NCBI GenBank assembly: GCA_030065855.1
Contig: JASJCT010000060.1
Coordinates: 1-40,195 of the forward strand
Source of the DNA: Myxococcota bacterium
GTDB taxonomy: Bacteria > Myxococcota_A > Polyangia > JAAYKL01
Direction of reading: 5' to 3'
DNA: 40,195 nt
Part shown: positions 31,408 to 40,195 of the stretch, piece by piece
Position numbering within the stretch: position 1 is the stretch's first letter
How the letters are laid out: every line of letters begins with the position of its first letter
Made by a program: the position numbers and the translations under genes
Notes under the pieces: model-generated
The model's input: the letters and a program-made list of their open reading frames with translations, nothing else
The model's database searches: none
Told to the model about the DNA's origin: nothing

Positions 31408-33219
31408 GTGATCCCTGACGCGAAGATTGCTGAAATAAGGGAACGGGCTGACATCGGAGAGGTTGTGGGTGAATACATCTCCCTTCGTCGCACCGGCAAT
31501 AGCATGAAAGGGGTATGTCCCTTTCATGCAGATACGGATCCGTCCTTCAATGTGAACCTGGTCCGTCAATTTTACCACTGCTTTGGATGTGGTGTATCTG
31601 GAGATGTCTTCAACTTCCTTCAGCGGATCGAGGGCATTGATTTCATCGAATCGGCCAAACGATTGGCAGCCCGATACAGTATCGAGCTGCCCCAACGCCC
31701 GATATCTCCAGTGGCGCGAACCCGAGCCGAGCGGGAGCGGGCCGCAGCGCGCCGACGGATCCATATCTTGGAAACTGCGACGGCTTTTTTCGAGGCGCAG
31801 CTCGCATCAGATACCGGCAAGGTGGCCAGGGACGCGCTCAAAGAGCGGGGCATAGAAAGGGCCACTGCAGCCAAGTACCGCCTGGGATACGCACCCCCAT
31901 CCTGGTCGTCCCTCATTGACCATTGTCTCTCATCGAGAATTGCCCCTAAGGAATTGGAAGCGGTCGGACTTGCACTGCCGCGCAAAAATGGCGGTTTCTA
32001 TGACCGATTTAGGCAGCGCCTGATGTTTACCATCTCAACCCCATCGGGCCAGCCGCTTGCCTTTTCCGGTCGCGCACTCGGCGACAGTGCCGAGGATAGG
32101 GGAGCAAAATATATAAATTCCCCTGAAACACCTGAGTACACAAAGGGAAAGGTACTGTTCGGCCTTTACCAGGCGCGCGTTCCCATCAGCAAGGCGAGCG
32201 AGGTCATCCTCGTCGAAGGCAATTTCGACGTGATTGCCCTGGCCCAAGCCGGCATTGAGAACGCGGTGGCGCCCCTGGGTACGGCGCTCACCCCGGAACA
32301 GGCAGCGCTGTTGCGGCGTCGGGTCGACCGGGTCACTATTTTGTTCGATAGCGATAAAGCGGGAAGAGCCGCGGCGGTTCGCGCGTTTCCCATATTGGCG
32401 AACGCGGGTCTATCGAGCTATCTCGCGCGCCTTCCCGAAGGAGAGGACCCCGACAGTTTTGTGAGAAAGGAAGGGGCGATAGGGGTAACCGAGTGCTTGG
32501 ACAAACGCAGCGGCCTGTTAGACGCTATTATCGACGAGGCCGCTGCCTCTCACGATGGGAGTATGCAGGATATTGCGAATAAAATCGGAATGTTAAGGCC
32601 TTTTTTTAGTGCTGTTCGTTCAGCCATGGAACGGGATTTATACAGGCGAAGGATTGCGGCGGCCTTCGATATTGACCCCCAGGTGGTCTTTCAGTACTTG
32701 CGCGGCAGCGGTCCGTTAGCAGCCCCGGCAGCCTCGGGCCCACCAAAAGCCGGATTACCCGGTCGGGTCGAGGAACGGGAGCTCGTCGGTGTGCTACTCG
32801 ATGTACCAGTACTGTGGGACGAAGTGATATCCGAGGGCACCGTGTCCCTCGTCTCGACACCGGAGCTTAAAACACTGCTTAACGACATGGCCAACCGCCA
32901 CAAGCGAAAGGAGTCTTCATTAGCGGATCTCATTACCAGTGCGGACAAACGGACAATCAGCTCCTGGTTGGCCGGTCGTGCGATGGTTAGGTTGTATGAT
33001 GAAGAGGATCGTGCAAGGCGCGCGATCAAAGAAATACGAAATAAACTGACACGCACGCATATTGAGACCAAAATTAAAGAGTTGGACAAAAAAATCCAAC
33101 TGGCAAATGCGTCAGGAGACGACGGCCGTGTTTTGGAATTATCCCGGGAAAAGGCAAGTCTACAAAAAAAGGGTACCGATGGAAAAAAGGAGCCGTTATT
33201 TGACCTAAACCGGGCTTAG
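31408..33219 (+). CDS. dnaG: DNA primase
   Basis: A 603-residue primase that makes RNA primers at replication forks. The N-terminal zinc domain has Cys37, His40, Cys58 and Cys61 (CPFH ... CFGC). The RNA polymerase core follows (about 115-370) with TOPRIM motifs VILVEGNFDVIALAQ and ILFDSDKAG. The C-terminal part is the helicase-binding domain, helical and Lys-rich at the end. GTG 31408 is chosen because DnaG begins at this VIPDAKIAEIRERADI and CGAGGA is eight bases upstream; the open frame reaches back to 31270 with unrelated residues that cover the promoter and palindrome. It is followed by rpoD after 29 bases. Confidence 0.96.
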   Translation: MIPDAKIAEIRERADIGEVVGEYISLRRTGNSMKGVCPFHADTDPSFNVNLVRQFYHCFGCGVSGDVFNFLQRIEGIDFIESAKRLAARYSIELPQRPISPVARTRAERERAAARRRIHILETATAFFEAQLASDTGKVARDALKERGIERATAAKYRLGYAPPSWSSLIDHCLSSRIAPKELEAVGLALPRKNGGFYDRFRQRLMFTISTPSGQPLAFSGRALGDSAEDRGAKYINSPETPEYTKGKVLFGLYQARVPISKASEVILVEGNFDVIALAQAGIENAVAPLGTALTPEQAALLRRRVDRVTILFDSDKAGRAAAVRAFPILANAGLSSYLARLPEGEDPDSFVRKEGAIGVTECLDKRSGLLDAIIDEAAASHDGSMQDIANKIGMLRPFFSAVRSAMERDLYRRRIAAAFDIDPQVVFQYLRGSGPLAAPAASGPPKAGLPGRVEERELVGVLLDVPVLWDEVISEGTVSLVSTPELKTLLNDMANRHKRKESSLADLITSADKRTISSWLAGRAMVRLYDEEDRARRAIKEIRNKLTRTHIETKIKELDKKIQLANASGDDGRVLELSREKASLQKKGTDGKKEPLFDLNRA

Positions 33220-33248
33220 GCTTAAGTACCCACCAAGAAGGTATGTGA

Positions 33249-35105
33249 ATGGAAAATACTCAGGAAAAAAACATACAACAGCTTCTAGATCTCGGCAAAA
33301 CAAAGGGGTTTTTGACCTATGAAGAAGTGAATGACTTTCTTCCTGATGAACGCGTGTCATCCGACGAAATCGACAAGTTACTCGATTTGCTGAACAGCGA
33401 GCACATCGAGGTCGTGGACCAAGGTGATAATGCTTCGAAGCGCCAATCAGAGACACCCAGTCCAAAGGAATTCGAATCGGTTCCACCCGAACCTGCCGAA
33501 GAGCAGGGGCTCGCATACTTGTCGAAAACGAGCGATCCCGTGCGCATGTACCTGCGCAAGATGGGCTCGGTTTGCCTGCTCACCCGGGAGGGGGAGGTGG
33601 AAATCGCCAAGCGCATCGAGCAGGGCGAGCAACAGGTCCTGGATGTACTCCTTGGCTCGGACATCCCGATTCGAGATATTATCGGTTTGGGCGCGCGCTT
33701 AAAGGAAGAAAAAACCCGTCTCAAAGGCACGGCAGATACGAGAACCGACCGACCTTCGGAGCCACCCGAGGAGATAGGCGCCGATGTTGATGACGCCAGG
33801 CCTGACGCCGGCGACATGGCCTTTGATGACTACGACGATTTTGAGGAAAACAAAGTCAGTCAGGAGGAGGCGGATCGACGATTTCTAGAGGCGATTGAAA
33901 AGGTTCGCAAGCTGACCAGAGAAGTTCAGAAAAATACGTTGCTCATCAAGGACACCAAAAAACTGTCCGAGAAAAAACGCGCGACGATCCTTCGCAATCT
34001 CTCCACCGCGGAACGACAGGTACGGCGACTCATCCACAGCCTCAATACGAACAAGAATCAGATTCAACGGGTCGTGCTCCTGCTCAAGACGTATGTGGGC
34101 CGGGTCGAAAAGGCCGAAGCCGAGACCATGACCCTGGAAAAAGCAGGGGGCATGTCAGCCCGGGATATTCGGCGCACGGTGCGCGAGATGAAACTGAGCA
34201 AATCAGCGGAGCGCAGAATCAGTCGCAAGCTCGGTTTGAAGCCCTCAGAACTGCAGGATCTCGATACCCGGATCCGGGAGGCGCAGAAAAAGATTCGCGC
34301 GGTTGAAGAGGAAGTGAACCTCGACATGGACGAGCTGCGCGAAATTTACCGGCGGATCCACGAAGGAGAACGCCGCTCAGAGCGCGCCAAGGCCGACCTC
34401 GTCGAGGCAAATTTGCGGCTTGTCGTTTCTATTGCCAAAAAGTACACCAACCGGGGACTGCAATTCCTCGACTTGATTCAAGAGGGCAATATCGGCCTCA
34501 TGAAGGCCGTGGACAAGTTCGAGTATCGGCGAGGGTACAAGTTTTCTACCTATGCCACGTGGTGGATTCGCCAGGCGATTACCAGGGCCATTGCAGATCA
34601 GGCCAGGACCATTCGCATCCCCGTGCACATGATTGAAACCATCAACAAGCTGATTCGCACCAGCCGCTACCTGGTGCAGGAGATGGGCCGAGAGCCCACG
34701 CCCGAGGAGATTGCAGAGCGGATGGAGCTGCCCCTCGACAAAGTGCGCAAGGTGCTCAAAATCGCCAAGGAACCCATCAGTTTGGAGACCCCTATTGGCG
34801 AGGAAGAGGACAGCCATCTGGGTGATTTTATTGAAGATAAGGGCGTTATCTCTCCGGCCGAGGCAGTCATTGGCCTCAACTTATCCGAGCAGACCCGCCG
34901 TGTCCTCAAGACGTTGACACCGAGGGAGGAAAAGGTATTGCGGATGCGATTTGGCATCGGCGAGAAATCTGATCACACCCTCGAAGAGGTCGGTCAGGAC
35001 TTTGAGGTCACGCGAGAGCGCATACGACAAATCGAGGCCAAGGCACTCAGAAAATTGCGCCACTCCTCCCGAAGCAAGCACCTCAAGAGCTTTATTGAAC
35101 ACTAG
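33249..35105 (+). CDS. rpoD: RNA polymerase primary sigma factor
   Basis: A 618-residue housekeeping sigma70. Region 1.1 lies at about 5-60, region 1.2 at about 95-130 ([13 protein letters not shown]), a large acidic non-conserved region at about 155-375, region 2 at about 380-455 ([20 protein letters not shown], then the -10 recognition block [10 protein letters not shown]), region 3, and region 4.2 with [20 protein letters not shown]. Complete length for a proteobacterial type with the non-conserved insert. AGAAGG precedes the ATG. Gene order dnaG-rpoD is the ancestral macromolecular-synthesis pairing. Confidence 0.97.
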   Translation: MENTQEKNIQQLLDLGKTKGFLTYEEVNDFLPDERVSSDEIDKLLDLLNSEHIEVVDQGDNASKRQSETPSPKEFESVPPEPAEEQGLAYLSKTSDPVRMYLRKMGSVCLLTREGEVEIAKRIEQGEQQVLDVLLGSDIPIRDIIGLGARLKEEKTRLKGTADTRTDRPSEPPEEIGADVDDARPDAGDMAFDDYDDFEENKVSQEEADRRFLEAIEKVRKLTREVQKNTLLIKDTKKLSEKKRATILRNLSTAERQVRRLIHSLNTNKNQIQRVVLLLKTYVGRVEKAEAETMTLEKAGGMSARDIRRTVREMKLSKSAERRISRKLGLKPSELQDLDTRIREAQKKIRAVEEEVNLDMDELREIYRRIHEGERRSERAKADLVEANLRLVVSIAKKYTNRGLQFLDLIQEGNIGLMKAVDKFEYRRGYKFSTYATWWIRQAITRAIADQARTIRIPVHMIETINKLIRTSRYLVQEMGREPTPEEIAERMELPLDKVRKVLKIAKEPISLETPIGEEEDSHLGDFIEDKGVISPAEAVIGLNLSEQTRRVLKTLTPREEKVLRMRFGIGEKSDHTLEEVGQDFEVTRERIRQIEAKALRKLRHSSRSKHLKSFIEH

Positions 35106-35109
35106 CTCA

Positions 35110-36528
35110 ATGTCTAACGTTACTGATCTGACCTCTGATCGCTTTCACGACGAATGCGGTCTTTTTGCCATCATTGACAACGCCGAGGCGGCTAATCTGG
35201 CATATTTGGGATTGCATGGACTGCAACATCGGGGCCAAGAAAGTGCCGGGCTCGTCACGTCGGACGGCCAGACCCTTCACGCCTATCGGCGTCTTGGACT
35301 GGTTTCCGACGTCTTCACCCCAGACGTGCTCCAGAAGCTGCTGGGCCCACGGGCGATTGGCCACGTTCGCTACTCCACAGCCGGCGGCACACACCTGTCC
35401 AACACCCAGCCGTTTGTGGTTCATTTTCGGCACGGATCCATGGCCGTGGCGCACAACGGCAACCTGACCAATGCCCTGATCCTCAGAGAGGAAATGGAAC
35501 GCCTGGGTGCGATTTTTCAATCCACTACGGACACTGAGGTGCTGGTACATCTCATGGCCAGATCCGGAGGTCTCGATTCTGTCGAAACCATCAGTCAGGC
35601 CTTGTACCGGGCACGGGGGTCCTACTCGATACTCTTTCTCACCCCAAAGATGGTGGTTGCAGCGCGGGATCCCCACGGCATTCGTCCCCTGTGTCTGGGG
35701 CGCATCGGCGATGCCTGGGTCATTTCGTCCGAATCGGTTGCCTTCGATTTGGTAGGTGCTACATTCGAGCAGGATATCGCGCCTGGAGAACTCATCGCGT
35801 TTGACTCGGAAGGGAAGATGCAGCGCCATCGTCCCTTTCCGCAAAAGCCGAACCGATCCTGCCTGTTTGAGTATGTCTATTTTGCCCGTCCCGATACCCA
35901 GTTGGACGGTCGATCCGTCTATCACGCGCGCAAAGAAATGGGCGCTATCCTGTCCCAAGAACATCCAGTGGAAGCGGATATTGTGATCCCTATTCCGGAT
36001 TCCGGTACGCCGGCCGCGCTGGGATACGCCCAAAAAACAGCCCTACCGTTTGAGATGGGCCTGATTCGAAGCCACTACGTGGGACGGACCTTCATTGAGC
36101 CCAAGCAATCGATTCGAAACTTCGGCGTCATGCTCAAGCTCAATCCCTCCCGGGCGGTCCTCGATGGAAAGCGGGTTATCGTCGTCGACGACTCACTGGT
36201 GCGCGGTACCACTTCTAAAAAAATTGTCGAAAACATTCGCCGCGCCGGCGCAAAAGAAGTTCACATTCGCATCAGCTCGCCGCCCATTCGCCACGCTTGT
36301 CGCTACGGCATCGATACGCCCACTGACGAAGAGCTCATCGCCCATTCGAAAACCCCTGAAGAAACAGCCGCGTATATCGGCGCGGATTCCCTGGGCTACC
36401 TCAGCCTAAAGGGGCTCGAACGGGCGGTTCGCTCCAAGGGAAACTGCACCGCGTGTTTCAGCGGGGACTATCCCATCGATTTTCACGACGAAGGCCGCAT
36501 TCTACAGCTCAATCTAGAGGGGTTGTAG
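35110..36528 (+). CDS. purF: Amidophosphoribosyltransferase
   Basis: A 472-residue enzyme for the first step of purine synthesis (PRPP plus glutamine to phosphoribosylamine). It has a 15-residue propeptide; Cys16 would be the N-terminal nucleophile after self-cleavage (CGLFAI). LQHRGQESAG marks the glutaminase domain. The phosphoribosyltransferase loop is RVIVVDDSLVRGTTS. Four Cys expected for a [4Fe-4S] cluster are present: in SCLFEY, HACRYG and the pair in NCTAC, so this is the Bacillus-type enzyme. ATG 35110 is four bases after the rpoD stop; the longer open frame from 34951 lies inside rpoD. The stop codon TAG is part of a gtaggggc string belonging to the following repeat element. Confidence 0.96.
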   Translation: MSNVTDLTSDRFHDECGLFAIIDNAEAANLAYLGLHGLQHRGQESAGLVTSDGQTLHAYRRLGLVSDVFTPDVLQKLLGPRAIGHVRYSTAGGTHLSNTQPFVVHFRHGSMAVAHNGNLTNALILREEMERLGAIFQSTTDTEVLVHLMARSGGLDSVETISQALYRARGSYSILFLTPKMVVAARDPHGIRPLCLGRIGDAWVISSESVAFDLVGATFEQDIAPGELIAFDSEGKMQRHRPFPQKPNRSCLFEYVYFARPDTQLDGRSVYHARKEMGAILSQEHPVEADIVIPIPDSGTPAALGYAQKTALPFEMGLIRSHYVGRTFIEPKQSIRNFGVMLKLNPSRAVLDGKRVIVVDDSLVRGTTSKKIVENIRRAGAKEVHIRISSPPIRHACRYGIDTPTDEELIAHSKTPEETAAYIGADSLGYLSLKGLERAVRSKGNCTACFSGDYPIDFHDEGRILQLNLEGL

Positions 36529-36535
36529 GGGCAAA

Positions 36536-36862
36536 CGTCGTAGGGGCGGTTCGCGAACCGCCCGCAGAATAGGAACCGTCGTTGGGATATTTCGCGAACC
36601 GCCCGCAGAATAGGAACCGTCGTTGGGATATTTCGCGAACCGCCCGCAGAATGGAAACCGTCGTTGGGATATTTCGCGAACCGCCCGCAGAATAGGAACC
36701 GTCGTTGGGATATTTCGCGAACCGCCCGCAGAATAGGAACCGTCGTTGGGATATTTCGCGAACCGCCCGCAGAATAGGAACCGTCGTTGGGATATTTCGC
36801 GAACCGCCCGCAATGTTGTAAAAAATAGACGATCGGGCGCATCGCGATGCGCCCCTACGACG
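36536..36862. mobile_element. MITE-like element with terminal inverted repeats
   Basis: The element is bounded by 13-bp perfect inverted repeats, CGTCGTAGGGGCG (36536-36548) and its reverse complement (36850-36862). Next to each end is a 20-bp perfect palindrome: GGGCGGTTCGCGAACCGCCC (36544-36563) at the left and GGGCGCATCGCGATGCGCCC at 36835-36854 on the right. The interior is the 41-bp tandem array. It has no coding capacity and no transposase. A further gtaggggc at 36525 includes the purF stop. This resembles the GTAGGGGC...GCCCCTAC intergenic elements of several bacterial groups. The rest of the gap to the next gene (36863-36931) shows nothing else. Confidence 0.7.
36551..36812. repeat. 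Tandem array, 41-bp unit, about 6.4 copies
   Basis: The string tcgcgaaccgcccgca recurs at 36551, 36592, 36633, 36674, 36715, 36756 and 36797, exactly 41 bases apart. Units are identical apart from aatggaaacc for aataggaacc in one (near 36650). Because 41 is not a multiple of three, all three minus-strand frames stay open over the array; they are not genes. Confidence 0.95.
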
Positions 36863-36931
36863 CTTAATTCGGGGGTGCATAGCACTCAGTGATGAGGTGT
36901 GTTAAAAGAGAGGAGTAAAGGAAGGCAGATC

Positions 36932-38497
36932 TTGCTGCACGACGCATTAAGCCCGCGATCGCAACTATTGTTCTTTTTGTTGGCATGCGTTGTTTCCTGC
37001 AGTTCATCAGACACGTCAGACAACGACGCCGTCGACAGCGACCCGATGGATTCCGACACTGATGCGGGCACAGATATGGACGCGTCCGTGGATTCAGACC
37101 CTGATACGGACACCACCAATACAGACTCAGACACCACCAATACAGACTCAGACACCACCACCGACTCGGATACATCTACTGATTCGGATACATCTACCGA
37201 CTCGGGTACGGACACCGCAGAAGAAGACACGGACAGCGATACCGCCGTGTTCGACCAGTTCAAATGGGCCAAGCAGGCCGGCAGCAATGGCTTGGATGAA
37301 TTGCTGGGAATGGATGTCTTTGCCGATGGATCGATACTGATAACGGGCTATTTTGAGGAGACAGCTGTTTTCGGAACTGGCGAACCTAATGAGACAACGT
37401 TGATTTCTGCCGGTCATACCGATGTGTTTATCGCAAAGTATCACCCGGACAGCAGCCTGGCTTGGGCCAAATCAGCCGGGAGTGCGGGCAACGATTACGG
37501 CCAAGGGATCGCTGCTTGTGACGATGGAAGTGTGCTGTTCACAGGCTTTTTTAGAGAAACAGCAGTCTTTGGCAGTGGCGAGCTTAATGAGACCGCCCTG
37601 ACCTCGGCCGGCGAGATGGACGGCTACTTGGCCAAGACCGGTCCAGATGGGCAACTCGCCTGGGCCAGGCAATGGGGCGGGGATAAGCGGGATATGGGCC
37701 ACCGCGTCTCTACAACGCCTGACGGATCGATTTACTTGGTCGGCGAATTCTCGGCCACCGCAGTATTTGGCCCGGGGGAGCCTGATGAAACCCAAATGGT
37801 CGCCTATGAGGGCTCTGAGTATTATGACATGTTCATTGCAAAATATCGGGCAGACGGCACGCTCCTCTGGGTCAAGCAAGCCGGGGGATCCATGTACGAG
37901 TATGCCAATGATTTCCACCTGTTTGACGATGGATCCGCCATTGTGGTCGGAAGCTATGAGCAGACAGCGGTTTTTGGCCCGAATGAACCGAATGAGACCA
38001 TCCTCGAGGGCAACAAATGGCCGAACATATACGTGGCCAAGTATCATTCTGACGGCGCCCTTGCCTGGGCCAAAAGCGCTGTTGGACAGTGGATAGATGC
38101 GGCCTATGGTGTCGATGTGTGGTCAGACGGATCCATTGCAGTGACTGGAACCTATGGCCAGCAGGCAATATTCGGCCAGGGAGAGCCCAATGAAACAACC
38201 CTGAAGAGCGCAGCGCAGCACGAAAACCACGAATGCTTTGTGGCCAAATTCAGGTCCGACGGCACCCTTGAATGGGCCAAGTCTGCTGGCGGATATTCCA
38301 ATGATTTTGGGCTGGATATCGTCGCCCTGGCAGACCAGACCGCACTGGTAACGGGTGCTTTTTCCCGCACTGCCATCTTTGGGCCTGGGGAGGCCAACGA
38401 GACGAGCGTGAGCTCGCAGCACTGCTCGGTATTTTTAGCGCAATACGATCCGGGTGGTGTGTTTTCTCGCATCAGCTATGCACCGGGTGGTTCTTGA
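36932..38497 (+). CDS. SBBP-repeat beta-propeller lipoprotein, stop-interrupted
   Basis: A 521-residue lipoprotein: lipobox VVSC (Cys23), an Asp/Ser/Thr repeat stalk (about 25-105), then about six repeats of 65-70 residues of the SBBP type, each with a DGS--VTG-F strand, a TAVFG-GEPNET turn, an F-AKY--DG turn and a WAKSAG strand. Such proteins form propellers at the cell surface. TTG 36932 is preferred because AAGGAAGG is six bases upstream; a GTG at 36899 is the alternative. The TGA at 38495-38497 cuts the last repeat, and the same frame continues to 38671 with the missing repeat. The stalk resembles that of the lipoprotein at 4212-5087. Confidence 0.82.
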   Translation: MLHDALSPRSQLLFFLLACVVSCSSSDTSDNDAVDSDPMDSDTDAGTDMDASVDSDPDTDTTNTDSDTTNTDSDTTTDSDTSTDSDTSTDSGTDTAEEDTDSDTAVFDQFKWAKQAGSNGLDELLGMDVFADGSILITGYFEETAVFGTGEPNETTLISAGHTDVFIAKYHPDSSLAWAKSAGSAGNDYGQGIAACDDGSVLFTGFFRETAVFGSGELNETALTSAGEMDGYLAKTGPDGQLAWARQWGGDKRDMGHRVSTTPDGSIYLVGEFSATAVFGPGEPDETQMVAYEGSEYYDMFIAKYRADGTLLWVKQAGGSMYEYANDFHLFDDGSAIVVGSYEQTAVFGPNEPNETILEGNKWPNIYVAKYHSDGALAWAKSAVGQWIDAAYGVDVWSDGSIAVTGTYGQQAIFGQGEPNETTLKSAAQHENHECFVAKFRSDGTLEWAKSAGGYSNDFGLDIVALADQTALVTGAFSRTAIFGPGEANETSVSSQHCSVFLAQYDPGGVFSRISYAPGGS

Positions 38498-38671
38498 GGT
38501 ACGTTTGGCAAACGGATCTCGTTACTCGCGGACGGTTCGGCCCTAGTAACGGGACACTTCGCGGCCCATATTGTATTCGGCCAAGGGACATCGAACGAAA
38601 CCTTATTCCAGGTGTTCGGTTCGGATCAGTTGAGTACAGATATCTTCCTCGCCAAGTACGGTATCGAGTGA
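38498..38671 (+). pseudogene. In-frame continuation of the beta-propeller gene after TGA
   Basis: Read in the same frame as the preceding gene, this stretch has no other stop and encodes LLADGSALVTGHF, then VFGQGTSNETLF and TDIFLAKYGIE before its TGA at 38669. Those are the canonical strands and turns of the repeat. The stop falls on a position occupied by Gly, Met, Lys or Ser in the other repeats. A nonsense mutation, sequencing error or stop readthrough are possible. It ends one base before the convergent radical SAM gene. Confidence 0.75.
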
Positions 38672-40027
38672 TCAGGATCGCCTGAAAAGTGCTGCGGTTT
38701 CATTGAATTGTGCCACGATCTCACCCTCTCGCTCCAGGGTTTTTAGATAGTAATGAAAAATGATGCTTTCATCGAGGTGGTGTTTCCACTCGTGGCAGTG
38801 GAGCTCGGATGTGCATCGGTACAAATAGGGACACCCACCCATGCAGATCGGCAATAGCTTGCAGGTCTGGCATTCGAGTTCAAATGGGTCCCGGTGCTGC
38901 CAGTTGGCGTCGTTTTCCTTCATCTGTGGCGTGGCTTCGGTCAACAGGTGGCCGACCAATGCATCTGGATTGGCTGCGTCGTTCCAACACCTCACCAAGC
39001 CCCCGTCTGGCAGCACCGGCATTGCGTTGGAAGATTCGGCCATACAATAGGCGTTTCTGGTCTTGGGCAGGCGATAGGCGCTAAACCCTCTGCGGACAAG
39101 TGCCAAATCTGTCTCCATCGACAACAGGGAGAAATCCGCATCAGCGATACAACTCCCAGCCGCATCTGCGCACACATCTGTGTAGGGATAGGTGCGGCCC
39201 AGGTATGGATGAACCCGCTCTTTGAGCCCGTCATCCACAATGCGATCGAGCAGTGCATCGATACAATCCCGATTTGTTTGGTCCACGTTGATGCGCAAAT
39301 TAATCGATACCCACTGGGACGCCCCTTTGAGATTCGCAAGAATGGTTTCGTAGGTCTCTCCACCACCTGCAGTGGGGCGCCGCTGGTTGTGAATATCTTC
39401 GGGACCGTCGATCGTGACTTGGACCCGCTTGACCCCGAGCTCGGCCAATTCTTTGGCCACGGGTTCTGAGAGCAGGTATCCGTTGCTGATCATAGCCGCA
39501 TCAAACCCTGCGCCCCGGTTATCTGATATTTGCCTCATTTGCCGGGTCAAACGCCTGATCCGATCCAGCTCGAGCAGGGGCTCTCCGCCGAACCAAGTAA
39601 TGTGAAGCTTGCCGCCTGGGGTAAGATGGGTCTCGATGTAGGTTGCGAGCGCTGCTTCAACAGCCGGTGACATGGCCGCATTATTTGGCGTTTCATAGCA
39701 ATAGATGCAGCGAAAATTACAGGCCAGAGAGGGCAACACAGTCAAGCTGAGGTGCCGTGACGTGCGAGCTGATGCCCTCGAGGCCCGCAAATGAGCCAGT
39801 TCGTCGATCGATGCATCGATCAAAAATCCCTTGTCTATCAGCAGCTGTTTCATCTCTCCAGCACTAGATCGGGCATTGGGCGCTGCATCTGGTTCCGCGA
39901 GCACGGCAGTCGCGGCTGATACATCTTCTGGGGTCAACGCCAACAGGCACAGTGTATAAAAGTTGTACAAAACCCCACTGCTGTCTTCGAGCTTTACCAA
40001 ATGATTATAAAAAGAGGGTTTTAGCAT
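38672..40027 (-). CDS. Radical SAM/SPASM maturase-like protein
   Basis: A 451-residue enzyme. The N-terminal region (1-85) is the helical lead common in peptide-modifying radical SAM proteins. The radical SAM core has CNFRCIYC (Cys103, Cys107, Cys110) and the WFGGEPLLE SAM-binding block. The SPASM part at the C-terminus has CMAES, VRCWND, CQTCKLLPICMGGCP, then YRC and HC, enough for two auxiliary [4Fe-4S] clusters. Family members are anaerobic sulfatase activators and peptide cyclases (sactipeptide type). No sulfatase or clear precursor peptide gene lies nearby, so the substrate is unknown. No strong ribosome site precedes the ATG. Confidence 0.88.
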   Translation of the reverse strand: MLKPSFYNHLVKLEDSSGVLYNFYTLCLLALTPEDVSAATAVLAEPDAAPNARSSAGEMKQLLIDKGFLIDASIDELAHLRASRASARTSRHLSLTVLPSLACNFRCIYCYETPNNAAMSPAVEAALATYIETHLTPGGKLHITWFGGEPLLELDRIRRLTRQMRQISDNRGAGFDAAMISNGYLLSEPVAKELAELGVKRVQVTIDGPEDIHNQRRPTAGGGETYETILANLKGASQWVSINLRINVDQTNRDCIDALLDRIVDDGLKERVHPYLGRTYPYTDVCADAAGSCIADADFSLLSMETDLALVRRGFSAYRLPKTRNAYCMAESSNAMPVLPDGGLVRCWNDAANPDALVGHLLTEATPQMKENDANWQHRDPFELECQTCKLLPICMGGCPYLYRCTSELHCHEWKHHLDESIIFHYYLKTLEREGEIVAQFNETAALFRRS

Positions 40028-40067
40028 GGGATTGGACGCTATTGCTCTGTCCAGTCTTCAATGTCGA

Positions 40068-40190
40068 GTAAAAGATCTCCCCCTTTGGCAAAGGGCAATG
40101 GCATTCGGTTAAGGGCAAATGTCGCGATTTTTGCTATTTTTATGCCGGGTAAAGGATCTCCCCCTTGAAAAAGGGGGTTAGGGGGATTTT
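40068..40190. repeat. Dispersed repeat, right copy (inverted)
   Basis: This is the reverse complement of the element at 27-141. Bases 40096-40114 are caatggcattcggttaagg, the exact inverse of 99-117, and 40159-40190 invert 27-57 with a one-base length difference. A short gtaaa-gatctccccctt phrase occurs twice (40068 and 40150). There are no genes in 40028-40195. Confidence 0.75.
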
Positions 40191-40195
40191 GACAC

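Noticed and set aside
36483..36885. Three long minus-strand open frames over the region after purF
   Set aside because: They are the three readings of a 41-bp tandem repeat whose length is not a multiple of three; the peptides are periodic and have no start signals.
38495..38560. Selenocysteine insertion at the TGA of the propeller gene
   Set aside because: No convincing hairpin with a bulged loop directly follows the TGA, and the repeat position is not Cys in other repeats.
38660..38700. Terminator hairpin tcagg-atcg-cctga
   Set aside because: Only five base pairs, no T run, and it lies inside the 3' end of the radical SAM gene.

Overview
This 40.2-kb stretch reads as chromosomal DNA of a free-living Gram-negative bacterium from the old Deltaproteobacteria (Myxococcota/Bradymonadales-like or a neighbouring lineage). 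I infer this from the mix of genes: mevalonate-pathway kinases, Cys-rich and Asp/Ser-repeat lipoproteins, a Ser/Thr kinase with a PEGA domain, soluble PAS histidine kinases with an NtrC-type regulator, a Qrc-like respiratory complex and a dnaG-rpoD-purF cluster. No rRNA, tRNA, CRISPR array, phage or transposase gene was seen. Both ends finish in the same roughly 115-bp dispersed repeat in opposite orientation, so the window may be a whole contig that stopped at repeats.

Layout. 1-239: left repeat. 240-3714: isoprenoid operon (membrane protein, polyprenyl diphosphate synthase, mevalonate kinase, phosphomevalonate kinase). 3772-5087: two lipoproteins on opposite strands. 5526-7737: secreted lipase followed by a divergent lipase foldase (Lif-like) lipoprotein. 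7900-10024: two YceI-domain secreted proteins. 9983-11076: LRR protein and a possible micro-ORF (minus). 11251-14231: NtrC-type response regulator and PAS histidine kinase. 14240-20104 (minus): Qrc-like menaquinone/cytochrome c oxidoreductase operon with a GcvH-like lipoyl-domain protein at its end. 20282-20767: guanine deaminase. 20774-25707 (minus): a cereblon-type CULT-domain protein, then an envelope group (tandem START-like protein, lipoprotein, beta-barrel protein, COG3014-type lipoprotein, LpoB). 26039-31219: Ser/Thr kinase-PEGA, small protein, second histidine kinase, lipoprotein, zinc-ribbon plus barrel protein. 31265-36528: promoter and dnaG-rpoD-purF. 36536-36862: MITE-like element with a 41-bp tandem array. 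36932-38671: SBBP-type beta-propeller lipoprotein interrupted by an in-frame TGA. 38672-40027 (minus): radical SAM/SPASM protein. 40068-40190: right repeat.

How genes work together. The first operon makes isoprenyl diphosphates; mvaD, HMG-CoA enzymes and idi are not in the window. The lipase and the protein behind it look like an enzyme/chaperone pair. The Qrc-like set would move electrons between periplasmic cytochromes and the quinone pool. The LpoB/COG3014 pair points to peptidoglycan synthesis control. The most noteworthy items are the bacterial cereblon-like CULT protein with an intact tri-Trp cage, the Lif-like lipoprotein, the GcvH-like protein joined to a Qrc complex, the stop-interrupted beta-propeller gene, and the 41-bp tandem array inside a terminal-inverted-repeat element. 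All calls rest on reading the sequence; no database search was run.
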